DNA of 64,000 bases from Pseudomonas sp. JUb42. GTDB lineage: Bacteria > Pseudomonadota > Gammaproteobacteria > Pseudomonadales > Pseudomonadaceae. Location of the stretch: positions 358,579 to 422,578 of the forward strand of contig NZ_JANUFD010000006.1 of the NCBI RefSeq assembly GCF_024807945.1, written 5' to 3'. Of the stretch, positions 1 to 9,484 are shown one piece after another. The number at the start of each line of letters is the position of its first letter. Within the stretch, counting starts at the first letter, position 1. A program made the translations under genes and the position numbers. Below the pieces are notes generated by a model. The model had not been told where the DNA came from. It did not search any database and worked only from the letters and a program-made list of their open reading frames with translations.

Positions 1-1118
1 TCATGGGCACGGCCGCCAGTGGACAAACCGTCAGTGTCAGCGTTGCCGCCCATGGCTCAAGCACCGGTTTCGCCGCGCTCAAGAGCGGCAGCGCCGATCT
101 CGCTGCATCTTCCCGTCCGATCAAGGACAAGGAAGTCAGCGAGTTAAGCGGCATCGGCGACCTGCGCGCCGCCAGGGCCGAGCAAACCATCGCCATCGAT
201 GGCGTCGCAGTGATTCTGCACCCCGGCAATCCATTGCGGGAACTCAACACCGTGCAGTTGGCGCAGATTTTTTCCGGGCAGATCCAGAACTGGGAGGAAG
301 TCGGCGGCATCGGTGGCGCCATTCATCTGTATGCCCGTGATGAGCAGTCCGGCACCTTTGATACCTTCAACGAACTGGTACTGGCCAAGAATGGCAAGAA
401 CCTGTCGCGCTCGGCCAAGCGCTTCGAGTCCAGCGAGCAACTGTCCGATACGGTCAGCCAGGATCGCCAGGGCATCGGCTTTATCGGCATGCCTTACGTG
501 CGTCGGGCCAAGGCCCTGGCGATCATCGACGGTGACTCCAAGGCCATGCTGCCGACAATCAGCCTGATCGCCACCGAGGACTATCCTCTGTCGCGGCGCC
601 TGTACCTCTATTTGCCTGCAGAGCTGCATCAGCCCTGGGCCCACGCCCTGGTAGCCTTTGCGCAAAGCCCGGAAGGCCAGGCCATCGTTGCGCAAAACGG
701 TTTTGTCGCGCAGACCGTGCAGCCGATCAAAGTGCAGCCGACCGCACAGATGCCCGCTGAATATCAGGCCCTGACCCGCCAGGCCGAGCGTCTGTCCGTG
801 AATTTTCGCTTCGCCCAGGGCAGCGCCCGTCTCGACAGCAAGGCACAACGTGACCTGAAACGGGTTGCCGATTACCTGAACAAGCGTGACCGCCACGATC
901 AGCGTGTCACTCTGGTGGGCTTTGGTGATGCCAAGGACGACCCGGCCCGCGCCACCCTGCTGTCAAAACTGCGGGCGATGGCGGTGCGGCGCGAACTGAT
1001 GAAAAACGGCGTCAATCCCAACGATGTGCTTGGCTTTGGCGACGAAATGCCGGTGGCCGCCAACGATGTCGACGACGGCCGGATCAAGAATCGACGGGTT
1101 GAGGTGTGGGTTAATTAA
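1..1118 (+). CDS. PstS-like substrate-binding/OmpA-domain fusion protein (5' truncated by window)
   Basis: The reading frame is open from the window edge, so the true start and signal peptide lie outside. Visible residues 1-240 look like a phosphate-type periplasmic binding protein (PstS-like; motifs GSSTGFAAL, SADLAASSRPI, ARDEQSGTFDTF, GIGFIGM). Residues about 265-371 are an OmpA/MotB-type peptidoglycan-binding domain (FRFAQGSARLD, with the terminal GRIKNRRVEVWVN signature). In the family such PstS-OmpA fusions are envelope proteins; a role in phosphate or anion sensing at the cell wall is inference. It ends just before a REP pair, and the next gene is on the opposite strand, so it is the last gene of its transcript. 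Confidence 0.85.
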   Translation, partial: MGTAASGQTVSVSVAAHGSSTGFAALKSGSADLAASSRPIKDKEVSELSGIGDLRAARAEQTIAIDGVAVILHPGNPLRELNTVQLAQIFSGQIQNWEEVGGIGGAIHLYARDEQSGTFDTFNELVLAKNGKNLSRSAKRFESSEQLSDTVSQDRQGIGFIGMPYVRRAKALAIIDGDSKAMLPTISLIATEDYPLSRRLYLYLPAELHQPWAHALVAFAQSPEGQAIVAQNGFVAQTVQPIKVQPTAQMPAEYQALTRQAERLSVNFRFAQGSARLDSKAQRDLKRVADYLNKRDRHDQRVTLVGFGDAKDDPARATLLSKLRAMAVRRELMKNGVNPNDVLGFGDEMPVAANDVDDGRIKNRRVEVWVN

Positions 1119-1146
1119 GCGTGGCGGCCTGACATCTGAGATCGAT

Positions 1147-1251
1147 GTGGGAGCCGCCTCTGGTGGCGATAGCGGTGTCAAAGCCAGCGCAGTCCGCCAG
1201 ACTCATCATCGCTGACCAAGCCACCGCAATCGCCAGCAAGCCGGCTCCCAC
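1147..1251. repeat. REP pair, family A (GGAGCCGGCTTGCTGGCGAT type)
   Basis: Two inverted REP units face each other: GTGGGAGCCGCC...TGGCGAT on the left and ATCGCCAGCAAGCCGGCTCCCAC on the right (each under 25 nt). It lies between convergent genes. REP pairs of this type are spread by RAYT transposases in fluorescent pseudomonads and fold into hairpins that can end transcription. Confidence 0.85.
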
Positions 1252-1272
1252 AAGGGAATTGCGTCGTTTTAC

Positions 1273-2505
<1,233 letters not shown>

Positions 2506-2607
2506 GAGAGCTACCTTCGCAATAAGGGATCGGTTGTCATGAAAACGATGCTAGAGCAGCGACCTGCATTTATCTAACCTATTCTCGGCGTGTATAAACA
2601 TTCATAA

Positions 2608-2622
2608 CCGATATATGATCGG
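2608..2622. promoter_or_regulatory. Candidate LysR operator (inverted repeat)
   Basis: CCGATATATGATCGG has perfect 5-bp inverted arms and sits in the divergent region between the acyl-CoA dehydrogenase and LysR genes. It is a plausible LysR-type box by position and symmetry only. Confidence 0.4.
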
Positions 2623-2641
2623 CTGATTGAGCATCACTAAA

Positions 2642-2649
2642 AACAATAA
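2642..2649 (+). promoter_or_regulatory. Hfq-Crc motif upstream of the LysR gene
   Basis: AACAATAA matches AAnAAnAA and lies 7-11 nt before the Shine-Dalgarno GGAGG (about 2657-2661) of the LysR gene, where Hfq-Crc repression sites are normally found in Pseudomonas. Confidence 0.5.
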
Positions 2650-2669
2650 GCAATCCGGAGGCGCATCCC

Positions 2670-3617
2670 ATGAACCTGAGCAAGGTCGATCTGAATCTAT
2701 TCATTGTCTTCGACGCGATCTACACCGAAGCCAACCTGACCCGCGCCGGCCAGATTGTCGGCATCACCCAGCCAGCGGTGTCCAACGCCCTGGCCCGCCT
2801 GCGCGAGACCTTCAACGACCCGCTGTTCGTGCGCACCGCCCAAGGCATGGTGCCGACGCCCATGGCCCAAAACATCATCGGCCCGGTGCGCAATGCGCTG
2901 TCCCTGCTGCGGGTGTCGGTGCAGGAAAGCCGCATCTTCAATCCGTTGCAGGCCAACAAGAACTACCGCATCAGCATGACCGACCTCACCGAAGCGGTGA
3001 TCCTGCCCCTGCTGTTCCAGCGTCTGCGCCGCCTGGCCCCAACCGTGACCATCGAAAGCTTCCTCTCCAAACGCCGCGAGACCACCAAGGAACTGGCCGC
3101 CGGACGCCTGGACTTCGCCGTCGATGCGCCGCTCAACACCGACCCTCAGGTGCGCCATGTCAAGCTGATGGAAGACCGCTATGTGTGCGCCATGCGCAAG
3201 GGTCATCCATTGGCCCACAAGGCAGCGTTCGTTCTCGATGACTACCTGTCCCTGACCCATATCCATATCTCCAGTCGCCGCAGTGGCCTCGGTCATGTTG
3301 ACCTGGCCTTGGGCAAGATGGGCATCCAGCGCAAGATCGCCCTGCGCTCGCAGCATTACCTGATGGCCTCCCAGGTGTTGCAGCAGACCGATATGGTCAT
3401 GACCGTGCCGGAGCGCTTCGCCCGCCGCAACGACCTGCATTATGTTTACCTGCCCGTCAACGATGTGCCCACCGTCGAAACCCACCTGTACTGGCACGAA
3501 AGCACCGACCAGGATCCGGCCAATCGCTGGATGCGCGAGCAGATCATTGAGCTGTGCCAGTGGGTGACGACTCAAGAGAAAAAACTCGATAAAACCTTAG
3601 AATCACAACATAACTGA
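2670..3617 (+). CDS. LysR-family transcriptional regulator
   Basis: A 315-residue LysR regulator. Residues 5-65 are the winged helix-turn-helix (LNLFIVFDAIYTEANLTRAG, QPAVSNALARLRETFNDPLF, VRTAQGMVPTPMA), of the NodD/LinR/NahR type. The rest is the effector-binding domain. The ATG follows a strong GGAGG. It is divergent from the acyl-CoA dehydrogenase gene and most likely controls it and itself. The effector is unknown. It does not overlap the downstream liuR gene, which has its own operator. Confidence 0.92.
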   Translation: MNLSKVDLNLFIVFDAIYTEANLTRAGQIVGITQPAVSNALARLRETFNDPLFVRTAQGMVPTPMAQNIIGPVRNALSLLRVSVQESRIFNPLQANKNYRISMTDLTEAVILPLLFQRLRRLAPTVTIESFLSKRRETTKELAAGRLDFAVDAPLNTDPQVRHVKLMEDRYVCAMRKGHPLAHKAAFVLDDYLSLTHIHISSRRSGLGHVDLALGKMGIQRKIALRSQHYLMASQVLQQTDMVMTVPERFARRNDLHYVYLPVNDVPTVETHLYWHESTDQDPANRWMREQIIELCQWVTTQEKKLDKTLESQHN

Positions 3618-3690
3618 TTGATATATATAACTTATCAATGCTTAAGGTTATTTCTGGGATAGCAAAATACTCAAGGCTCTCAGCCAACGC

Positions 3691-3710
3691 GCTTGACGTA
3701 TACGTCAAGC
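3691..3710. promoter_or_regulatory. LiuR-type operator upstream of liuR-liuE
   Basis: GCTTGACGTATACGTCAAGC is a perfect 20-bp palindrome ending 39 nt before the liuR ATG. Its core resembles the published LiuR consensus (TTTACGTnnACGTAAA-like). A second, nearly identical palindrome lies at the same distance before liuA. Confidence 0.8.
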
Positions 3711-3749
3711 ACGTCTTAGGTTAGCGGCACGTTTCCATTGAGCCTTGCC

Positions 3750-4130
3750 ATGAGCAGCCAGACCTACAGCATCTCCGACCTCGCCCGGGAGCTGGACATC
3801 ACCACCCGGGCTATCCGCTTCTACGAAGAACAAGGCATGCTCACACCGGAAAGGCGCGGGCTTGAGCGGATCTATTCGGCCCGGGACAAAGTCACCCTCA
3901 AGCTGATCCTGCGCGGCAAGCGCATCGGCTTCTCCCTGGCCGAATGCCGCGAACTCATCGAGCTCTACGACCCCAGTGGCGGCAATCAGAAGCAGCTGAA
4001 CACTATGCTCGGCAAAATCGAAGAGCGTCGTGGGCAGCTGGAACAGCAGCTACTGGACATCCAGCAAATGCAGCTGGAACTCGATACCGCCGAAGAACGC
4101 TGCCGCACAGAGCTTGAAAGAATTTCCTGA
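3750..4130 (+). CDS. liuR: MerR-family regulator of leucine/isovalerate catabolism
   Basis: A 126-residue MerR protein. Residues 4-70 are the MerR helix-turn-helix and wing (YSISDLARELDITTRAIRFYEE, LERIYSARDKVTLKLILRGKR). A C-terminal coiled coil follows (about 85-125, rich in Q/E/L), the dimerisation helix of the family. The ATG at 3750 is preferred over the in-frame TTG at 3738, since MSSQTYSISDLA aligns with known LiuR starts. It precedes liuE, with a LiuR-type palindrome at its promoter, so autoregulation is likely. In known systems LiuR responds to branched-chain acyl-CoA intermediates. Confidence 0.92.
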   Translation: MSSQTYSISDLARELDITTRAIRFYEEQGMLTPERRGLERIYSARDKVTLKLILRGKRIGFSLAECRELIELYDPSGGNQKQLNTMLGKIEERRGQLEQQLLDIQQMQLELDTAEERCRTELERIS

Positions 4131-4159
4131 GAATTCATCAAGTTAATAGATATTTCTCG

Positions 4160-4167
4160 AATAACAA
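4160..4167 (+). promoter_or_regulatory. Hfq-Crc motif upstream of liuE
   Basis: AATAACAA (AAnAAnAA) lies 6 nt before the liuE Shine-Dalgarno GGAG (4174-4177), consistent with catabolite repression by Hfq-Crc. Confidence 0.6.
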
Positions 4168-4183
4168 TTAACTGGAGACCCCC

Positions 4184-5083
4184 ATGTCCCTGCCCCGATC
4201 CGTGCGCCTGGTGGAGGTCGGTCCTCGCGACGGCCTGCAGAACGAAGCCAACCCGGTCAGCATCGCCGACAAGGTCGCCCTGGTGAATGACCTGACCGAC
4301 GCCGGCGTGCGCCACATCGAGGTCGGCAGCTTCGTCTCGCCCAAGTGGGTGCCACAGATGGCCGGCTCCGCCGAAGTCTTCGCCGCCATCGACCAGCACC
4401 CGGGTGTCGCCTACTCGGCGCTGACGCCGAACCTGCGCGGCTTCGAAGACGCCCTCGCCGCCGGGGTACGGCAAGTCGCGGTATTTGCCGCCGCTTCCGA
4501 GTCCTTCTCGCAGCGCAATATCAATTGCTCGATCAAGGAAAGCCTGGAGCGTTTTGCGCCGATCATGGAGGCCGCCCGCGCCAACGGCATTCAGGTGCGC
4601 GGTTATGTGTCCTGTGTGCTGGGCTGCCCTTATGAAGGTGTTATCAGCCCGCAACAGGTCGCGGTTGTCTCCCGGGAACTGCTCGATATGGGCTGCTACG
4701 AAGTGTCCCTGGGCGACACCATCGGCACCGGCACGCCGGGTGCGACGCGGACCCTGCTGGAGGTCGTGGCCGCTCGTGTTCCACGCCAGCAGTTGGCCGG
4801 GCATTTCCATGACACCTATGGCCAGGCCTTGGCCAATATCTACGCCAGCCTGCTGGAAGGCATCAGCGTTTTCGACAGCTCCGTCGCCGGGCTGGGTGGC
4901 TGTCCTTATGCAAAAGGCGCCAGCGGCAACGTCGCCAGTGAAGACGTGCTGTACATGCTCGATGGCCTTGGGATCGACACCGGCATCGACCTGGATCGCC
5001 TGATTGACGCGGGTCTGGGCATCTCCAGGGCTCTGGGACGGGCCACCGGCTCGCGAGTGGCGAAGGCACGTTTGTCGGCCTGA
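4184..5083 (+). CDS. liuE: Hydroxymethylglutaryl-CoA lyase
   Basis: A 299-residue TIM-barrel enzyme that splits HMG-CoA into acetyl-CoA and acetoacetate, the last step of leucine catabolism. Seen: the N-terminal GPRDGLQNE motif, the metal-binding HFHDTYGQ, and the catalytic-cysteine signature SVAGLGGCPYAKGASGN near residue 240. Length is normal. It is co-directional with liuR, 53 nt downstream, and separated from liuABCD by the CrcY-like sRNA; in P. aeruginosa liuE instead ends a liuRABCDE operon. The name mvaB is also used. Confidence 0.95.
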   Translation: MSLPRSVRLVEVGPRDGLQNEANPVSIADKVALVNDLTDAGVRHIEVGSFVSPKWVPQMAGSAEVFAAIDQHPGVAYSALTPNLRGFEDALAAGVRQVAVFAAASESFSQRNINCSIKESLERFAPIMEAARANGIQVRGYVSCVLGCPYEGVISPQQVAVVSRELLDMGCYEVSLGDTIGTGTPGATRTLLEVVAARVPRQQLAGHFHDTYGQALANIYASLLEGISVFDSSVAGLGGCPYAKGASGNVASEDVLYMLDGLGIDTGIDLDRLIDAGLGISRALGRATGSRVAKARLSA

Positions 5084-5105
5084 GGTGCGACAACTTGTCA
5101 CAGAG

Positions 5106-5145
5106 TGTTACCCTAGAGCCATCGAGACCCCGGTAACGGGTAACA
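5106..5145 (+). promoter_or_regulatory. Candidate CbrB upstream activating sites
   Basis: TGTTACCC (5106-5113) and GGGTAACA (5138-5145) form a perfect 8-bp inverted repeat with a 24-nt spacer; a further CGGTAAC lies at 5131-5137. TGTTAC/GTAACA half-sites are the published CbrB recognition pattern. They sit 80-125 nt upstream of the sigma-54 promoter, where an enhancer-binding protein is expected. Confidence 0.75.
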
Positions 5146-5227
5146 CGGAAACAGTTTTAGTCCTGAAAACCAGGACAAGAAAAACACAGAAACCTGCAAC
5201 TCCCTGTTTTTAAAGGCTTTACCGAAG

Positions 5228-5246
5228 TTGGCACGGCTTGTGCTAT
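5228..5246 (+). promoter_or_regulatory. Sigma-54 (-24/-12) promoter of the CrcY-like sRNA
   Basis: TTGGCACGGCTTGTGCTAT has GG (5230-5231) and GC (5242-5243) separated by exactly 10 nt, matching TGGCAC-N5-TTGC-type sigma-54 promoters. Transcription would begin near 5255, right at the A/C-rich start of the sRNA. Confidence 0.85.
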
Positions 5247-5254
5247 ATCTTCAG

Positions 5255-5630
5255 TACAACAAAAATAAAAAAACATGCAGCACCCCAATAAAAACAACAC
5301 GTATCGGCTCTGACACAACAAGAACAACACGGACAGAGACGCAGCTAACAGATTTTTTTGGAGTGGATGGCTTTACGGAACCCCTTGGGTTCGCGACCTG
5401 ACACAGAACAATAAAACTACCTCAAGGTAGCGACAGACAGGTTGGATCGGGCTTCGCAAGAAGCGGATGAAAGCAGCATCAGCGCTCAAAAAAATACGTT
5501 TGCTCTTGACCCCGAATGGGGGTCGCTTACAAAGCAGCCAGAGGGTCGGTCGCCAAAAACAACAATAGGCCACCCAAAACAAAAAGAGCATGCAAACAAA
5601 CTTGAAGGGGAGCTTAGGCTCCCCTTTGTG
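5255..5630 (+). ncRNA. crcY: CrcZ/CrcY-family Hfq-Crc titrating sRNA
   Basis: About 375 nt, non-coding, similar in length to CrcZ/CrcY. It carries at least six unpaired-looking A-rich CA motifs of the AAnAAnAA type (near 5257-5275, 5287-5300, 5315-5330, 5407-5417, 5558-5565, 5576-5585). It starts at a sigma-54 promoter with CbrB-like sites and ends in a 9-bp GC-rich hairpin (5605-5626). These are the marks of the sRNAs that sequester Hfq-Crc and relieve catabolite repression. I call it crcY rather than crcZ because crcY of P. putida is known downstream of mvaB (liuE), while crcZ follows cbrB. The exact ends are inferred. Confidence 0.85.
5605..5630 (+). terminator. Rho-independent terminator of the CrcY-like sRNA
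   Basis: AAGGGGAGC, loop TTAG, GCTCCCCTT gives a perfect 9-bp stem with a 4-nt loop followed by a short T-rich tail (TTTGTGCTTT). Confidence 0.85.
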
Positions 5631-5660
5631 CTTTCCGGCTTTCGTCAATCACCCTCGATT

Positions 5661-5750
5661 GTGGGAGCCGCCTTGGTGGCGATCGAGTGCGCAGCGCTCG
5701 CAATTCCATCGTTAACCGAACCACCGCCATCGCCAGCAAGCCGGCTCCCA
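5661..5750. repeat. REP pair, family A
   Basis: GTGGGAGCCGCCTTGGTGGCGATC faces the inverse unit GCCAGCAAGCCGGCTCCCA. It lies between the sRNA terminator and the liuA operator, insulating the two transcripts. Confidence 0.85.
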
Positions 5751-5813
5751 GCCCTCATTCCAAAAATACCCCACGCCCTCGTCGCTCACCAATTGACCTC
5801 AACCCGCAACAGG

Positions 5814-5829
5814 TTTACGTTAACGTAAA
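5814..5829. promoter_or_regulatory. LiuR operator upstream of liuABCD
   Basis: TTTACGTTAACGTAAA is a perfect 16-bp palindrome and essentially the published LiuR consensus. It ends 41 nt before the liuA ATG, the same distance as the palindrome before liuR. Confidence 0.88.
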
Positions 5830-5847
5830 GGTAATATCCATTCAGCC

Positions 5848-5855
5848 AATAACAA
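5848..5855 (+). promoter_or_regulatory. Hfq-Crc motif overlapping the liuA ribosome-binding region
   Basis: AATAACAA runs directly into CAGGA, the only Shine-Dalgarno-like sequence before liuA. Binding of Hfq-Crc here would block translation of liuA. Confidence 0.65.
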
Positions 5856-5870
5856 CAGGACTGCCCCTTT

Positions 5871-7034
5871 ATGAATTACCCCAGCCTGAATTTCGCCCAT
5901 GGCGAAACCATCGACATGCTGCGTGACCAGGTACAAGCCTTTGTCGCCGCCGAAATCACTCCCCGCGCCGCGCAGATTGACCGGGACAACCTGTTCCCCG
6001 CTGACCTGTGGCGCAAACTCGGTGACATGGGCCTGCTGGGCATTACCGTGGAGGAAGAATACGGTGGCACCGGCTTGAGTTACCTGGCCCACGTAGTGGC
6101 CATGGAAGAGATCAGCCGCGGCTCGGCGTCGGTGGCGCTGTCCTATGGCGCTCACTCCAACCTGTGCGTCAACCAGATCAAGCGCAACGGCAATGCCGAA
6201 CAGAAAGCCCGCTACCTGCCAGGATTGATCAGCGGCAAGCATGTCGGCGCTTTGGCCATGAGCGAACCCAATGCCGGCTCAGACGTGGTATCGATGCGTC
6301 TGCGCGCCGACAAACGCGGTGACCGTTTCGTGCTCAACGGCAGCAAAACCTGGATCACCAACGGCCCGGACGCCAACACCTACGTGATCTACGCCAAGAC
6401 CGAGCCGGAAAAGGCCGCCCACGGCATCAGTGCCTTTATCGTCGAGCGCGACTGGAAAGGTTTCAGCCGTGGCAACAAGTTCGACAAACTCGGCATGCGC
6501 GGCTCCAACACCTGCGAGCTGTTCTTCGATGACGTCGAAGTACCCGAGGAAAACCTGCTGGGTACCCTCAATGGCGGGGTCAAGGTGCTGATGAGCGGCC
6601 TGGATTACGAGCGCGTGGTGCTCTCCGGCGGCCCAACCGGGATCATGCAGGCCTGTCTCGATGTGGTTTTGCCCTATATCCATGACCGCAAGCAGTTCGG
6701 CCAGAGCATCGGCGAATTCCAACTGATCCAGGGCAAAGTCGCCGACATGTACACCCAGCTCAACGCCAGCCGTGCCTACCTGTATGCCGTGGCCCAGGCC
6801 TGCGAGCGCGGCGAAACCACGCGCAAGGACGCAGCCGGGGTAATCCTCTATACGGCTGAGCGCGCCACGCAGATGGCCCTGGATGCGATCCAGATTCTCG
6901 GTGGCAACGGCTATATCAATGAATTCCCCGCCGGACGCCTGCTGCGCGATGCCAAACTCTACGAGATCGGCGCGGGTACCAGCGAGATCAGGCGCATGCT
7001 GATCGGTCGCGAACTGTTCAACGAAACCCGCTGA
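5871..7034 (+). CDS. liuA: Isovaleryl-CoA dehydrogenase
   Basis: A 387-residue acyl-CoA dehydrogenase that oxidises isovaleryl-CoA to 3-methylcrotonyl-CoA, passing electrons to ETF. Seen: [16 protein letters not shown] and [10 protein letters not shown] (FAD domain), [12 protein letters not shown], whose Glu is at the position of the catalytic base specific to isovaleryl-CoA dehydrogenases, and the C-terminal [19 protein letters not shown]. Length is normal. It is the first gene of liuABCD, 26 nt before liuB, behind a LiuR palindrome and a Crc motif. Confidence 0.95.
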   Translation: MNYPSLNFAHGETIDMLRDQVQAFVAAEITPRAAQIDRDNLFPADLWRKLGDMGLLGITVEEEYGGTGLSYLAHVVAMEEISRGSASVALSYGAHSNLCVNQIKRNGNAEQKARYLPGLISGKHVGALAMSEPNAGSDVVSMRLRADKRGDRFVLNGSKTWITNGPDANTYVIYAKTEPEKAAHGISAFIVERDWKGFSRGNKFDKLGMRGSNTCELFFDDVEVPEENLLGTLNGGVKVLMSGLDYERVVLSGGPTGIMQACLDVVLPYIHDRKQFGQSIGEFQLIQGKVADMYTQLNASRAYLYAVAQACERGETTRKDAAGVILYTAERATQMALDAIQILGGNGYINEFPAGRLLRDAKLYEIGAGTSEIRRMLIGRELFNETR

Positions 7035-7060
7035 AGCCACCGGACTGACTGGAGTAACCC

Positions 7061-8668
7061 ATGGCTATCCTGCCGACTCATCTCAATCCGCGCTCGCCGG
7101 AATTCATTCAGAACAGCGCCAGCCTGCTGGAACTGATCAAGGACCTGCAACAGAAACTGGCCAAGGTCTATCAGGGCGGCGGCCCGGCGGCCCAGGAGCG
7201 TCACACCTCCCGGGGCAAGCTGCTGCCAAGGGAGCGCATCAACCGCCTGCTCGATATAGGCTCGCCCTTTCTGGAAGTGGCGCAACTGGCCGCCCATGAG
7301 GTCTACGGCGAAGAAGTCCCGGCTGCCGGACTGATCGTCGGCATCGGCCGGGTCGCAGGCGTCGAATGCATGATCGTGGCCAACGACGCCACGGTCAAAG
7401 GCGGTTCCTACTATCCACTGACCGTGAAGAAACACCTGCGCGCCCAGACCATCGCCCAGCAGAATCGCCTGCCGTGCATCTACCTGGTCGACTCCGGCGG
7501 CGCCAACCTGCCGCGTCAGGACGAGGTGTTTCCGGATCGCGAGCACTTCGGGCGGATCTTCTTCAACCAGGCCAACATGAGTGCCCAGGGCATTGCCCAG
7601 ATCGCCGTGGTCATGGGCTCCTGCACGGCCGGTGGCGCCTATGTCCCGGCCATGGCTGACGAGACCATCATGGTTCGCCAGCAGGCGACCATCTTTCTCG
7701 CCGGCCCGCCACTGGTCAAGGCTGCCACCGGTGAAGTGGTCAGCGCCGAGGACCTGGGCGGCGCCGATGTGCACTGCCGCACCTCCGGGGTTGCCGATCA
7801 CTACGCCGATAACGACGAGCACGCCCTGGAACTGGCACGGCGCTGCATCGCCAACCTCAACTGGCACAAACAGGGCCGCCTCAACAGCCTGGCGCCCATT
7901 GCGCCGCTGTATGCCAGCGAGGAGCTGTATGGCGTAATCCCCGCCGACGCCAAGCAACCCTTCGATGTACGTGAAGTGATTGCCCGGTTGGTCGATGGCT
8001 CGGTCTTCGACGAGTTCAAGGCGCTGTTTGGCACGACCCTGGTCTGCGGCTTCGCCCATCTGCACGGCTACCCCATCGCCATTTTGGCCAATAACGGCAT
8101 TCTGTTCGCCGAAGCCGCGCAGAAAGGCGCGCACTTCATCGAACTGGCGTGCCAGCGCGGCATTCCCCTCTTGTTCCTGCAAAACATCACCGGCTTCATG
8201 GTCGGGCAGAAATACGAGGCCGGCGGCATCGCCAAGCACGGCGCCAAGCTGGTCACCGCGGTGGCCTGCGCCAAGGTGCCGAAATTCACCGTAATCATTG
8301 GCGGCAGCTTCGGTGCCGGCAACTACGGCATGTGTGGCCGCGCCTATGACCCGCGCATGCTGTGGATGTGGCCCAACGCGCGGATTGGCGTAATGGGCGG
8401 CGAGCAGGCCGCTGGCGTACTGGTCCAGGTCAAGCGCGAACAGGCCGAGCGCAATGGCCAGCCGTTCAGCGCAGCCCAGGAAGCTGAGATCAAGCAACCA
8501 ATCCTCGACCAGTACGAACACCAAGGCCACCCCTACTACTCCAGCGCCCGGCTGTGGGACGACGGCGTCATCGACCCGGCCCAGACCCGCGACATTCTGG
8601 CCCTGGCCCTGTCCGCCGCCCTCAACGCCCCTATCGAGCCGACCACGTTCGGCCTTTTCCGGATGTGA
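7061..8668 (+). CDS. liuB: Methylcrotonyl-CoA carboxylase, carboxyltransferase subunit
   Basis: A 535-residue crotonase-fold carboxyltransferase (beta subunit). With LiuD it carboxylates 3-methylcrotonyl-CoA to 3-methylglutaconyl-CoA. Seen: the N-terminal half with [21 protein letters not shown] and [15 protein letters not shown], and the C-terminal half with [13 protein letters not shown] and [19 protein letters not shown]. Length matches acyl-CoA carboxylase beta subunits. It lies 3 nt before liuC, so the operon is tightly packed. Confidence 0.96.
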   Translation: MAILPTHLNPRSPEFIQNSASLLELIKDLQQKLAKVYQGGGPAAQERHTSRGKLLPRERINRLLDIGSPFLEVAQLAAHEVYGEEVPAAGLIVGIGRVAGVECMIVANDATVKGGSYYPLTVKKHLRAQTIAQQNRLPCIYLVDSGGANLPRQDEVFPDREHFGRIFFNQANMSAQGIAQIAVVMGSCTAGGAYVPAMADETIMVRQQATIFLAGPPLVKAATGEVVSAEDLGGADVHCRTSGVADHYADNDEHALELARRCIANLNWHKQGRLNSLAPIAPLYASEELYGVIPADAKQPFDVREVIARLVDGSVFDEFKALFGTTLVCGFAHLHGYPIAILANNGILFAEAAQKGAHFIELACQRGIPLLFLQNITGFMVGQKYEAGGIAKHGAKLVTAVACAKVPKFTVIIGGSFGAGNYGMCGRAYDPRMLWMWPNARIGVMGGEQAAGVLVQVKREQAERNGQPFSAAQEAEIKQPILDQYEHQGHPYYSSARLWDDGVIDPAQTRDILALALSAALNAPIEPTTFGLFRM

Positions 8669-8671
8669 CCC

Positions 8672-9484
8672 ATGAGCGACTTCCATACCCTCGAACTGAT
8701 CGGCGACCCGCGTGGCTTCGCGACCCTGTGGTTGAACCGCCCGGAAAAGAACAACGCCTTCAATGCCCAGATGATCCGCGAACTGATCGTCGCCCTGGAT
8801 CAGTTGCAGGCTGACCCGAGCCTGCGTTTCCTGCTGATTCGCGGCCGTGGCAAACACTTCAGCGCCGGGGCCGACCTGGCCTGGATGCAGCAATCGGCCA
8901 ACCTCGACTACAACACCAACCTGGATGACGCCCGGGAACTGGCCGAGCTGATGTACAGCCTCGAACGCCTGAAAATGCCGTCCCTGGCGGTGGTCCAGGG
9001 GGCGGCTTTCGGCGGCGCCCTGGGCTTGATCAGTTGCTGCGACATGGCCATTGCCGCCGATGACGCGCAGTTCTGCCTGTCGGAAGTACGCATCGGCCTG
9101 GCTCCGGCGGTGATCAGCCCCTTTGTCGTGCAGGCCATGGGCGAGCGGGCGACCCGGCGTTATGCCCTGACCGCCGAGCGCTTCGATGGCGTGCGGGCAC
9201 AACAACTGGGCCTGGTTGCCGAATGCTATCCGGCGGCGGAGCTGGAACAACAGGTCGAACAGTGGATCGACAATCTGCTGCTCAACAGCCCCCAGGCCAT
9301 GCGCGTCAGCAAGGCCCTGCTGCGGGAAATGGGTGATGGCGAGCTGACCCCGGCGCGGCGGCGCTACTGTGAAAACACCATTGCCCGCATCCGTATCAGC
9401 GGCGAAGGTCAGGAAGGCCTGCGCGCCTTCCTCGACAAACGCCCACCCACCTGGCAGCCCCGAAAAAAGGAGTCGCGCCCATGA
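8672..9484 (+). CDS. liuC: 3-methylglutaconyl-CoA hydratase
   Basis: A 270-residue enoyl-CoA hydratase/isomerase family protein. Seen: LNRPEKNNAFNAQMI, the oxyanion-hole region HFSAGADLAWM and GAAFGGALGLISCCDMAIA. In the liu operon this position is the hydratase forming HMG-CoA, the substrate of LiuE; homologs are often named gamma-carboxygeranoyl-CoA hydratase because the paralog in the acyclic terpene pathway is similar. Its end overlaps the liuD ATG by 4 nt. Confidence 0.94.
   Translation: MSDFHTLELIGDPRGFATLWLNRPEKNNAFNAQMIRELIVALDQLQADPSLRFLLIRGRGKHFSAGADLAWMQQSANLDYNTNLDDARELAELMYSLERLKMPSLAVVQGAAFGGALGLISCCDMAIAADDAQFCLSEVRIGLAPAVISPFVVQAMGERATRRYALTAERFDGVRAQQLGLVAECYPAAELEQQVEQWIDNLLLNSPQAMRVSKALLREMGDGELTPARRRYCENTIARIRISGEGQEGLRAFLDKRPPTWQPRKKESRP

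Noticed and set aside
5373..5648. A 91-codon minus-strand frame in the liuE-liuA gap
   Set aside because: It covers the CrcY-like sRNA on the opposite strand, including its terminator, and has no protein features beyond low-complexity hydrophobic residues.
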